This document shows positions 1 to 11,475 of a DNA stretch of 64,000 nucleotides, one piece after another. The notes beneath the pieces are model-generated. The model made no database searches, was not told the DNA's origin, and saw only the letters and a program-made list of their open reading frames with translations. The number at the start of each line of letters is the position of its first letter. Position 1 is the first letter of the stretch. The stretch is from Trichinella spiralis (taxonomy: Eukaryota; Nematoda; Enoplea; Trichinellida; Trichinellidae). The stretch is taken from contig CM012953.1 in assembly GCA_000181795.3 (NCBI GenBank), positions 4,396,292 to 4,460,291 on the forward strand, given 5' to 3'. Both the position numbers and the translations under genes were made by a program.

Positions 1-561
1 CCTGGTAGGCTCATTGATCTTTCTTGTTTTAGTTATATATTTCTATTTACGATAACTTTATTTCGCATGATTTTAATTTAAAATTATGACTAATAATTCA
101 TAATGATAATTTAATATTGATTGTTTTATGTGTAATGTAATGATTTAATAAATAATATAGTATATAAATTTCATGCGTTTGGAATATTATCCAAAGAAAC
201 TTTATTAAATTTTGCAAATAAAAAGCTAGACTGTTATCCAAACACACATATAAAATCTAAATAAATATCAATAGGATGCATCCACACGCTTTTTGATAAA
301 TTCCCGGCGAGAAAGACGCACAAAATTATGTTTAAAAATTCCTTTTTAATTGCAAAACTTTGCAAAAGATGCGGCAATGATGCTGGTTTATGAACCTTCA
401 TCATCCCACCCACGGCTCTTTCAAAGTTGATACAACCGATACAACCGTTTCAGTATTGAAATTTCTTCAGTAAGAAAATTTATAAAAATGCACACAATTA
501 ATTTTCCTCATATAATCTGTTCGTATATAAGAAGTTTATTTAAAACAAATAGCACTATCTA
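1..561. other. Non-coding AT-rich DNA
   Basis: No open frame with coding character is visible. If the innexin piece is real, this would be its downstream flank or intron. Confidence 0.5.
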
Positions 562-926
562 TTACCAAAGCGAAAGTTGCAAACACGCCACAAACAAAGC
601 AGACACAAACTGAATGAAGAACAGCTCCTGCACACCAGGAATAAACGGCACCGACTGATAATAGCTAATGTGATTGTGCCCACGTTCTGAACGTTCCGGA
701 ATGGTGTCGTTCAACGGAAACCAATAAATATCTTGTATGTAGCAAAACTTTTCAGTAATTTCCTCCCAAGCGTATTTAAATTCCTCTGGCATCCAGCATT
801 CGATTGCTTGCCCAATCCACGGGCTGTACTGATGATAAGTGGGAACAGAAGCAACAATGACGGAGTGTAAAAATAATTCGATCTGTCTACGACATCATTA
901 TCAACAGTTGGCTTGTGTGCATTCAT
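562..926 (-). pseudogene. Innexin N-terminal fragment, broken
   Basis: Gap-junction (innexin) family fragment covering about the first 110 residues. The minus strand reads a start-like segment with VDRSNYFYT, matching the innexin VDRLNYYYT before the first membrane segment, then a hydrophobic stretch. In another frame it continues GQAIECWMPEEF, then YWFPLNDTIPE and YYQSVPFIP, which are the classic extracellular-loop and pre-TM2 blocks (GQPIQCWVPAEF, YYQWVPF). The two parts join only through a shift of one base near position 829. After the YYQ block the family's LFFYxPxxxWR segment is replaced by unrelated hydrophobic residues and a stop near 562. A donor-like GTAATA lies just before that stop, so continuation beyond the left edge cannot be excluded, but the frame break favours a pseudogene or a sequence error. 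Innexins form hemichannels in the plasma membrane. Confidence 0.6.
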
Positions 927-3470
927 TGCAGAACCAAAAATGTTCAGTTAATTCAAAAAGTTTAATTCTTTCCGTATTAAGTAAATGAAATTTTTTAAAA
1001 TACAAGAAACAATAGTATATGCAGAAACTTTATTTTATAATGTTAATAGCATTCTTAAGAGAAAAAATTCAGTCAAAGTCAAACATTTTTTATTTTTAAG
1101 GATAAAACAGTTCTTTTAGAAATATAAATAAACACTTCATTATTACTTTGAAATAGCATTAAATTCAAATTAAACAAAACGGATGCATAAAAGCAGGTAT
1201 CACCTGAAGTTATCAGCGATTTAGTTGTCTTATGTACCATTTGAAAAATTTTAAATAATTTTACTTCACTTAATTGAAAGTGTAAATTGACTAGTAAATT
1301 AATGAAAATTATTTCCTGGATAAATGAAATGCATACATGCAAAGAAATCCTTTATGTGAAATCAGTTCATGTCAAAAAAATTTTTATTGTAAAGTAGTAA
1401 AATTTTCAGTACTGAAAAATTGTTAAAATTTTAAAGTACAATTTATTTTTTGATATTTTTTATCAACTGTAAAGTCATAATACTGATGGCGAATACTGTT
1501 TCCGGTCTGCTGAATAATGTAATTTTTTTCAAATTTTAAGTTTTTTTCTGTGAGAAAAAGAATTTTTACTAAAGAAATGGAAAAGAAATACAATTTAATG
1601 CTTTTTTAAGTAGAAGTCAAGTAAATGGGTAAAAATTAATGTCAAACACAAAGTCCAGGAAGTTGTTTAATAGTTAAAAAATATTTACAATGTTGTGATG
1701 CTTGATGTGATGTGATGTGATGTGTAATGTAATTCTTTTTTTATTTTTCGCTTAAAAAGATACAATATGCTTCAGCAGTAGTTGCTGAGAAAGGTAGAAA
1801 CCAGACCTTATAAAAATGAGCCACTTATAGAATAAGTTTTTCTGAAACATTTTTTTGGAATATGTTGTTGTTGCTGATGAAAGTTAATTTAAGACACCTG
1901 AATAGATATACGTTTACCTGTTTTATTAATAGGGCTTTTAACGTACAGATAAATTATCACATTATACATGTAATATACATTTTAAACTTTTGGGAAAAGT
2001 GCTTGCAAAAAATGCTTTCCAGTTACTGAATCAAAAAAGCAACAACGTTGATTATGCATATTGGCTTGAACTCATATCCACTTTTTTGCAAATGTTTTCA
2101 ATCATATGAAAATAATGGCAAAACTTTTAAAATCACCAATATTTAAATGTTAATTTTAAATTTCTGTCATTTTTGCATTCCTTATCTATGAGTTTTATCT
2201 TGTTTATTTATTAAATTTTACAATGCATCCTCCTTTGTTCTAAAAGAGATAAAAATATTCTATGAACGATATAATTCAGCAGCTACATCTTAAATTAAGA
2301 AAATTATCCAAGAATACTTGATGCTTCACATCCAAATACATGCTGATATCCACAAAAATAGCTAATTTTTGAATATAAATTATTATATTTCAATGTAACT
2401 GCTTAAGGTTTTTAAAATGAAATTGTAGCCTAAAATCATGATATCACCATTACTCATAATTATACTTTGTATACAAATTATAAGTGCATTCTATTTTATT
2501 TTGCTAAATACATGCATATAAAGGCACAGTGATAAATCATGCACAATAAATGAAAAATGAAGCTTATGAATTGACAATAAAAGCTTTATGGACTTAATCT
2601 AGTACAGTTATAAAGATATTTTATAATTGTTTTGCGCGGCTATATGAAGAATGCGAAAAAAATATTTAAAGAGTTTAAAATTGCAAGTAATGTTTTACAA
2701 TTAAGTGAAAATTTTAATTATCAGTATTCAAATGGATGAAATTATCAAACTTTACTTTATCTGTTTAAATTTAACAAATCACGGTTAATTTATGACAAAT
2801 TATTATCAGAAGAAAACATCTAAAGATTATCTACAATCATTGCCAAACACGTGAAATTGGTTTCATATAGAAAAAAATTTTTTTAAGCAAATAATAATCA
2901 AAAATTAAAAGCATTGGGTCAGTTTGAAATGTAAACTTGTCCCCAACCTCTGCGTGGAAAATATTTCTCATTCAAAAAGCAGCATTACCGAAAAACTTTG
3001 GGTGGAACAATCACTGCAGGTCACTGTTACGATGAGATCTGGGTCAGATGCTCTCCATTTCCAAAGGACAATTCCAATCATAAATGTTTTCATTACAATT
3101 CTTTAAAAAATTTTGAATTTACAACATATTAGCATAATAATATTTTAAAATAATTAATGAATAGCAAAAAGATGATCTACATGCATATACATACATATAT
3201 GCATGTGCATGCGCTTGTGCAGGGGTGTGTGAATATAAATATATAAACATGTACATATATAAGGAGCAGTTCATTAATTAATTTGATAGGGTTGAAATAA
3301 ATGAGTTTTTCTGCATGACCTTTTTGAATTTTGTTACGTTGCATTGACAAATAGCACGTCACAAGGTATCGACATCAGATTTGTCAGAGACTCAATGCAA
3401 CGGTTGCTGACCCTATTACACCCCAGTGATTGGTGCTCTCCAATAGCAGTGACAGCTGTCAAGAAAGAAT
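927..3470. other. Intergenic AT-rich DNA
   Basis: About 2.5 kb without recognisable exons. The open frames at 1079-1342 (-), 2924-3106 (+) and 3177-3362 (-) have low-complexity compositions typical of chance frames in AT-rich DNA. A short TGATG-type tandem repeat lies near 1700-1725 and a TATG/CATA-rich stretch near 3180-3260. Confidence 0.5.
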
Positions 3471-3480
3471 AGATAAAAAC
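3471..3480 (+). promoter_or_regulatory. TATA-like box before the ShK gene
   Basis: AGATAAAAAC with a CCAAT-like sequence about 30 bases upstream (near 3440). It lies about 170 bases before the signal-peptide ATG at 3643. Weak evidence from motif and position only. Confidence 0.25.
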
Positions 3481-3642
3481 TAGTCTAAAATGCTTTTAAA
3501 GTCGGCGACAAGTCTGCAAAATCATTCTCAACTGATTGGACGACAACCAGAGAGAGGAAATCTTAAAATCAAGAAGCAAAATCAAAAGAACACTCGCAAC
3601 CAGAAGAAGCTACTAAACTACACGTTTGGAGTTCAGAAGCTG

Positions 3643-6600
3643 ATGATGTTCCCTTCGCTATTGCCGGTGCTTTCAGTTTTACTGCTTTTCTCAAATGTTA
3701 ATTCACAAACTGAATCCATTTCCAAAAAAGCGCTAGATGCATTCAGTCGAATACCCTCATGTAAGTTAGACATTGCATACTGTTTTCGGATGCATTTTTA
3801 TTTTAAGCTTATATTTGTTGAAAATGTTTTAGGCGCAAAACCATCAATTGGAGGAAGATGGGTTGACACAGGTGCAATTGGTCTTTGCGGAACACGTTTC
3901 TGCCGACTTCCTGAAGAATTTTGTGCATCTCGAGATTCTGAATCAGATAATCCAGAATTTCTGGAATGCGTTACGCGTAAGTAATTGGATTTATTTTGAT
4001 ATAATATATTGCAACCATAGTAAATAAACCATTCTATCATCATTAAATATAACAATCAGTCATATTTTAATGCTTTTTTGCTTTGAAGGCATTTGCTTGC
4101 ATTGATTTGCCTTGTTTAAACGCAAAATTGTTATTTAATAATTTCCCAAACACTGCTATATGTGATCTGTCCAACAGTCTCATATATAGAATTCATGTTT
4201 CATAAGACAAAACGGGAAAGCATTCATTCTAAAATGAGAATAAATAATAGTTCTCTTTTTTTTGCTTTATTTGAACAATGTAAGCGATCATTACTTGCAG
4301 GTTACAAGATACCTAGTAATATTAAGAATAAGAAATTATGATCAGTCAAGTACGCAATCAGAGTGGAAAATTGAGATGTCATAGGTTTTCAATCTAGAAT
4401 TTTTAAAATGAAAACCCAACTTTAACAACTTGCCCAAGTGTACTATTTAGCATTGTTGTCTTCGCTAAAAGGTATAACTTTCACTTTGTAAACTTTCATT
4501 TTGAATCAATAAATAACTGTCTAAACAGAAAAGAAATAAGTAATTTTATTAACGTAACTTTAATCATAAATTAACATCTATGAAGCACCCAGTGGGACTA
4601 TTGAAAGGAAGAAACTGGACGGCAATTCTGTCCATGCTGAGTGATACATTTTACCCTATTTTTGACCATTGGATTCATCCAGTCATGATTGTAATAGTCA
4701 GCATTTAATTTTAAGCATGACCAAAATTGGTCAAAAGTGGCGGATTGTTTGCAGACCATTTAAGACAACCACTGGTCCTTGCAACTCTTTATTAATTCGC
4801 CTCGATTGATTTTCAGGTCAAACGAAGACTATTTATGCATATTACAACAGTACACACCTTTCGAAAGTATTTCCGGTTGACCTGTCACTACATATAATAG
4901 TCACTTTCCCACCTAATCTGTAAAAAGTGACGCGCTAAATCTGTAAAATATAATCGATGATATTATTAATGCCAATTTGAGAAAGTCATCATTACTCAAT
5001 AATAATTTTTCCAAATTGAAATCAGTATTCTTCCTTTTTTAATACATTTGGAGAAGAGTAATATTTATTCATAAATATCATATCAAAAAATGCACCATTA
5101 TTTTTATTTGTTGACATTGTTTAAACTAAAATTACCAAATTACGGAAGCAATGTTTAAATTAATTTTCACGCTTCAACATTTAAAAAACTGCTTTATTTA
5201 TTTGTTTATTTATTTTTAGTCAGTCAGCACTGTCAGTCTGTACTTATGGTTGCTGCTTCTTCAAAATCTCTTCCAGCAAAAACTAATAATGGTATATTGT
5301 TTGACTTGAAAACTATTACTGCTAATTTCATTTAAATGTTTTTAGTTGCTCAACCTCCCCAACATTCTCAATGTGAAGACAAGCATCAATTTTGTTGTTT
5401 CTGGGCATATTATGGTGAATGTGATAAAAATGCAAAGTTTATGAAATCTCTATGTCAAAAGTCATGTGGAACTTGCGAATGCAATGGTATTCACTGAAAT
5501 ACTATTATACTTGCTTCATTAATTACTAGGCTTATCTAGAATCCGATAAATCTCTTTGCCCAGTTGAACTCAACGTAGAAAACTGCAAGTGGACTCCAGC
5601 AGCAAGTAAGCAATCCCCTCATAATTAATAAGCTAAATAATTAAAACGTATTATAAATTATATGTAAAGTAATTGAAATTTTCAGCTTAGATATAATATT
5701 AAGTTTCATTTCTTTTATACTTCTGAAACGTTATACGTAAAAGGGTATGTTATCGTTATTATGAACTATTTGAATACTTTTAGCAAGAAAAAGAGAAATT
5801 GCTGAAGGTTCTTCAAACATTCAAAGTCAGCCTAATTTAGGACGTTCAGCGTATGGCAGCATGGGGGGAAATGGGGGAGGAAGTCCAGTGATGAACTCCC
5901 CAGGAAGTAAATTACTTTTATTGCCGTTCTAATAATATTGTTTAAGCATTTTTTGATTAGCTTATTGCATTCCAACTGCAACTAATCCATGCGGCTATTG
6001 GCCTATTCCAGAAAGCCCCACCCTTCAAAGTGGAGGTTCTCCTATGCCTTCATCACCATATGGTTTGTCAATTTCTTTTTGTTGATGATTTAATAATTAG
6101 AAATCTTTAATATTTTTTCTTTCTTATTATATTATCGAACTATTTTATTTGTAAAAAATGATTTACATTTAGAAGGTATGCCAACCCAACCCGTGCGTCC
6201 AATGGTTTTACCAGCACCAGTACCTAGACCATCATATGGTATTTTGTTGTCTTTTCAAAAAATTTAATTTTATAATGATAATTCAGAGCAAGTTTTAAAT
6301 ACCATAAAATACCATAAAACTTTTAAATACAAGTTTGAGTTTAAACTTAAAGCATACATATTTCATAAAAACTGAAACCTAATTTTTATGAAATTGTATG
6401 CATAATTACTGTATTTAAAGTTTTACGTATTTTGTGTAATAGAAAAAATTACATTTTTGCATACTCAGTTTTGGAAACTTTAAAGTTGTGACTAAATTTG
6501 CAAAATTCTAAAATTGACGATAACCACATAAACTAATAACATGAAAACATGCTAGTATAAATATAATGCAAATAATAAATCATAGTAAACTTTAAGGCAG

Positions 6601-8636
6601 CCCTCCTCAACCTGCTGGACCAACACCTTACCCAGGCAGTAGGCAAGAAGGATATGGTTAGTATTTAATGCACATACTTGTGAAACTTAAAAAATATGCA
6701 TAATGATTTTTGTCGTTTTTCTAATATTTTTGAATGAGAAAATTTATTAGTAATTACAGTCAATAACTAATTTTATTTTTGATGGATTACATAATCACAT
6801 TTGATAAATAAAAAGATTTATAAAAATACATAAATAGATAAATGTATATGTATATATTCTGTTTAGGTATGAAATTTATTCTTCACATATTAATTTCTTT
6901 CATGACATTTTATTCAATTTTACGTATCATTTTAGCTCAACCTCAACCAGTTTTGATTACACCAGGACCACCTTCAACATACAGTAAGAATACAAATAAT
7001 TTACATTTACAAATAATACTAAATAGAATTTCTAGGCAATGTGATGTATTATATATAAAAATAGATTTCGAATCGCAAATGATTGACTAAAATAAAATAT
7101 TTTTAATAGAAAAATAATTGTTATCATTATTATTGTAATTATTCATTTTAAAAATAGTTCTTGAATTAAAGAAGATACCTAATGTTAATTATATAACACA
7201 TATCATGCAGCATGAATGCGCTACACATGTCAATACCATGCATTTAAATTTTAAAATATTGCCTACTGTTTTAAATATGCTTTAAAAGATAGTTATAGTA
7301 ATAACAATAAATAACTTTAGTGGAGCCTGTAAGACAGCCTACCGCACATGCAGTATCACCTTATGGTATGATATTACAAGAGTACTTGCACTTACTAAAG
7401 TGAGGATTATTAATGAGCATTGTAGGCACAGCAGGTGTTCAACAAGCACCATCTCCTCCTTATGGTAAATAAATTAAGAAATTATCATACTTATATTATA
7501 TGTACCGTTATTAAAGGACAACCAGTACAACCTGCTCCTCCAGTTTCACCTTCATATGCTGCAGGTACTTTAATCATTTAGGATGCTAGAGTAAATTTCA
7601 AAAACTAAAAGTAAGACGGTTATAATAAATCATAACTTATAATAAACAAATAATAATAACATTGGCTTGATTTTTTAATGCAGATTTACTCCTAGTAAAA
7701 GATTTGTATCAAATTATTACACTAAAAGCAAGCGAGTAAATGCTATTATTTACTTTATTACTTTGATTAAAAACATATGAAAATATAGATTAGTCCTATT
7801 TTAAATTTAAGTTCAAAATATAGAAAATTTACGTTATTAAAGTTATGGGATGATTAACTTCATTAAATTCCAACCATAATTCTTATTCATTATAGTCAAA
7901 ATTTAAATTCCTTTGTTTTTCTTAATATGTATCATTTGATTTTCTAGGACAAATGAAAATTAGTGTCCCTGCACCGCCAACTTACGGTAAGTAATGTATT
8001 TAATGCGTTTTTATTTCAAAGAAAGTATAACAGCACTGAATTAAACTGAATGACAGTTGAGTGTATAAATATAGGAATAGTATATTTAGTCTATTTAAAT
8101 TTGTATGATCATGCCTATTTTGTACAACATTTTTTAAGTAATATTTATGCTCAATGTAACATTACAGTAGTCATTTGAAGATGGTAATTAAGAGGGACAA
8201 TAAAATGACTTTTATAAAACTTTTTATGAAATATTTTAAATGCCATGTGTATGCTGCAGGCTTTAAAATTCTCAAGTAATTGATTTTTCTTTGAGAAAAA
8301 AGTGATAAATTGCACAAAGATAAGTATCTTCAGCAAAGAAAGTTCTATTTTAGTTTTTCTTTATGCTATTTATTTTTATTTAGAATGTATAAGAAAACAT
8401 TTTGCAACATAATATAGTTGTATGAAACTATTGTGAAATACTTTAATATAATGAATTGTCAAATTTAAAAAATTCTTGATTAATACAATTTAGTACTAAT
8501 GAATTTTTTACTTCGAAGCAATGCATTTTGATAGATAAAATTAGGTAACAAGGTTCTTTATAATTTGAACATAATTAACGAATCATTTCACCTAATTATT
8601 CACCTATCTTCTTTTTTATGAATTTCCGTAGTCTAA
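3643..8636 (+). CDS. Secreted ShK-domain, Pro/Gln-rich mini-exon protein
   Basis: Predicted secreted protein of about 385 residues in 15 exons: 3643-3760, 3833-3976, 5220-5291, 5346-5486, 5540-5605, 5784-5906, 5961-6062, 6173-6238, 6597-6656, 6936-6983, 7321-7365, 7426-7464, 7517-7564, 7948-7986, 8632-8636. Every intron interrupts after the first codon base (phase 1), so each internal exon is a multiple of three. The ATG at 3643 is chosen because it opens a signal peptide (MMFPSLLPVLSVLLLF, ending NSQ); an in-frame ATG at 3490 would bury it. Exons 2-3 encode a Cys-bearing segment. Exon 4 encodes a ShK domain (CEDKHQFCCFW, then GEC, then SLCQKSCGTC). Exon 6 is Gly/Ser-rich. Later exons are 13-40 residue Pro/Gln-rich modules that often end in a tyrosine. 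The last exon, giving only a final Val and stop, is the least certain. ShK domains occur in channel-blocking peptides and as add-ons to nematode secreted enzymes; no enzyme domain is seen here. Function unknown; extracellular matrix or surface coat is a guess. Confidence 0.7.
5346..5486 (+). other. ShK (ShKT) domain exon
   Basis: This single exon holds six ShK-type cysteines plus extra ones, with the family spacing C-x-D, C-x-x-W, G-x-C, then a C-terminal LCQKSCGTC. It is bounded by phase-1 introns on both sides, as expected for a shuffled extracellular module. Confidence 0.8.
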
Positions 8637-9197
8637 AACATTGCAACTATGTGCTTAGCGGTGTGCAGTGAGTATAAAGAATGTCATTAATAAAATGCAT
8701 CTGCTCATAATGTCTCACCTATTTTTATCAAAATATTTAATGATTATGGATCTTTAATGTTCGTTATGTATTTGTTTTTATATGTAGATATACAGATATA
8801 TGTCTTCTTAACAATACAGTATAACACCGAATATATTTTGATTTTGGAGAATTGTAACAAACTTTTCAATTTTCACATCATGAACAGCAGATAATATGAA
8901 TGAAATATATTTATACAAGAGCAGGAAATATGAAAATAAAAAAATCGTCACATAATTCGCTTGCATTTGGAACTTAATTTTCCCTTAGTAGGCCACTAAT
9001 ACTGCTTTATTAAAATTTGAAGAATTTAATTCTTTTCTATTTTCATAACGCCATTGTTGCCCTGATGTTCCACATTAAGAGTTTTTTCGCCTGATTCTTG
9101 ATTGACCTACACGATAAAAGCGCATCCTCTTTACCTGCTTTGACCGTGAATGCTACCTGCTGTCAACTTGGTCGCGTCCGCGATATTTTGACTAAAC
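8637..9197. other. Spacer between the two mini-exon genes
   Basis: Contains a possible polyadenylation signal AATAAA near 8689 for the upstream gene. No coding signal is seen. Confidence 0.4.
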
Positions 9198-9203
9198 TAT
9201 AAG
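9198..9203 (+). promoter_or_regulatory. TATA-like box (TATAAG)
   Basis: TATAAG stands 40 bases before the ATG at 9243, which would leave a very short 5' leader. Supported by motif and position only. Confidence 0.35.
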
Positions 9204-9242
9204 TAGGGGGCAAACATTGACTCATTTTCAAATTTAACGAAA

Positions 9243-11241
9243 ATGGAATGGTTGAGCTGTGACAGAATTTTTTCTTACATATTCATATCAGTGTTTATGC
9301 TAAATACAGTATTTGCTGGTTATCCAGTAATTGAAAGAGAAGTTGTATTTCCAGAAGAGGTTCTTAGCGTCAGTAAGTTTATGAAGATATAAAATGCAAA
9401 ATTTGTATCATGTAAAATACTGAAATATTTTTCAATTTTATTTATATATTTTTTTTAATTTAATGTATTTGTTCATGCCAACTATTGCGATGTTTTAAGG
9501 GTCATTTACTTATTTATTTAGATCCAATTAATAGGTGTGCTGGCGGTGCACCGTGCAAAGTTCCTGGATTCTTGAAACCTGAGACCAGTAGTTATTTTTG
9601 TCTTTTTCAATTTTGGTATTACAATTTTTGTATGTTTTAGAACCAATGACTTTAGAATGCCCGCCAAGTATGCAAGGTGAGCAATGAATATGTAACAAAT
9701 AATTTAGTTTCATATTAGAAAGCATTTTTTTAAGGTAAAGGCAATTGCGGAACAAGTTATAATGGAGGCCTTGCAGTTCAACCGCAGTCAGCTGCTGCTC
9801 TAAGTAAATTATTTGCTTTTTGATAAACTTTTGAATCATTTTACATTAAATTTAGTAAATATTTAGTTTACTCATTAATTCATTACTTTATATACATTAA
9901 GAGTTTCTAAGCAAATCTCTTTAACGAATATTATTGTAATTGAGCATATACTATTCATTTATAAATTTATACATGTTCACAGTAAATCATTTATATCTTA
10001 AATATATATGCTATAATCTATACAATCATATATTATGCGAACAAATGAAGCAAAGAATAATAACGAACTATTTTTCTGCTCTTTTAGCCCCAATTAATAA
10101 CTGCGCACCTGGAAGTGCCCCTGTTCAACAAGAAGGTATGCTTCGCATTCAATAATTTCTGCATGTTTCCAAAATAAAGTTTTATTATAGCAGTTAATTT
10201 ATGCTTATATAAAGCTATACATTTTGAAATAAAATTTAAATGAATTCTCAATGTAAATTTTGCGTTAGACATTATGTTAAAGTTTTTTCATGATTTTCAG
10301 GTGGACTCGTAAATTGCGTTCCTTCTGCCATAGCAGGTACATTTTAAATGTTTGAAAATTTGCTTATTTTGCTTAATGAATAAATCATTTAAGAAAGCCA
10401 ACCAGCGCAGCCATCATACGGGGGAGGAATCGTAAACTGTGTTCCTGGTATGATTATTTTAGCTAAAACTAAAATCTGATTTTTTTTATTTTGATATGGA
10501 TTTTATAATGCTTGATTTAAGCCCATGTTAGTATAAATTTAATTAATGTCATTTTGTAATTAGTGGAACTAATTTTAAAACGTAAAATGTTCTTATCATG
10601 CAGTTTTAAGCAGAGTCGAATCAAATTTTGGTTGCATAAATTTCTTGAACATTAACAATAGTCATACACTTATATATGCTTATTATTAAATGACAGGTTC
10701 ATTCGGATGCTCAGTTCAGGCTGGTCCTACAGGTGGTCCAAGTTATGGTGGTGTTCCACCTAGCCCAGCGTATCCTCCTGTTCCGAACCAAGGATATCCT
10801 GTCCAAGCTGCAAGACCAGTTCCTAGTAAGTGTAACATCCAGTACAACATTTTATCAATGAATTAAATACACTTCTAAAATATAGGAAAGTAAAATAATT
10901 TGTTAAGATGATATTTCAAATGCTGAAATAACAATACAAATGAAATTAATATAAAAAATAAGCAAAGTAAAAAATATATAAAGTAATGCATTACCGCTAG
11001 GATTCATTTATTGAAGCTTGCGTGATACAATAACATATTAAATAACTGAACGATGTTGTTTTTATTATTTTAGATTTTAAATTAAAGATGTTCAAAATTT
11101 CTATTTAAATTAATGCTTAGCTAAAAATGATGATTTTTTTACCTTATTTAATATAAATATGTTTCAGGTCCATATGGTCAACAACAGAAAGTAATGAAAC
11201 TGATTTACCATCGTGGAAAATTAATGTATCAAAGGCAGTAA
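9243..11241 (+). CDS. Secreted Gly/Pro/Cys mini-exon protein
   Basis: Predicted secreted protein of 213 residues in nine exons: 9243-9372, 9522-9587, 9641-9676, 9735-9803, 10088-10135, 10301-10336, 10394-10447, 10697-10825, 11168-11241. All eight introns are phase 1, as in the gene just upstream. The first exon is a signal peptide (FSYIFISVFMLNTVFAG). Exons 2-8 carry scattered cysteines, mostly one or two per exon, in short repeated settings: RCAGGAPC, LECPP, GNCGTSY, NNCAPG, LVNCVP, IVNCVP and FGCSVQ. The repeated (L/I)VNCVP in exons 6 and 7 points to exon duplication. Exon 8 is Gly/Pro/Tyr-rich and the last exon is basic (KLIYHRGKLM). An AATAAA lies near 11419. No known domain is recognised. 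It could be a cuticle, eggshell or surface matrix component, which is inferred only from composition and secretion. Confidence 0.75.
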
Positions 11242-11475
11242 ACCTACTTTGACTGCCATTTAAACGTTGATCATCATGATTACTTTTTTCACAGCTTAAT
11301 CTCAGAGTGCTGCTCCCGTTTTCATTAACTATGAAATTTATTGTTGTAGATAAGTTTGTACTGCCATTTCTGATGATTTCATTGTCTTTCTGCTGTAGAT
11401 TATTATTGCAAAGCTTTTAAATAAAAATATACATGCTTGTAAAATTTTTATTTTACTTAAAAATTCAGATATTTT

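Noticed and set aside
9528-9839. 103-codon open frame on the minus strand
   Set aside because: It lies opposite three exons of the secreted Gly/Pro/Cys gene and has no family features.
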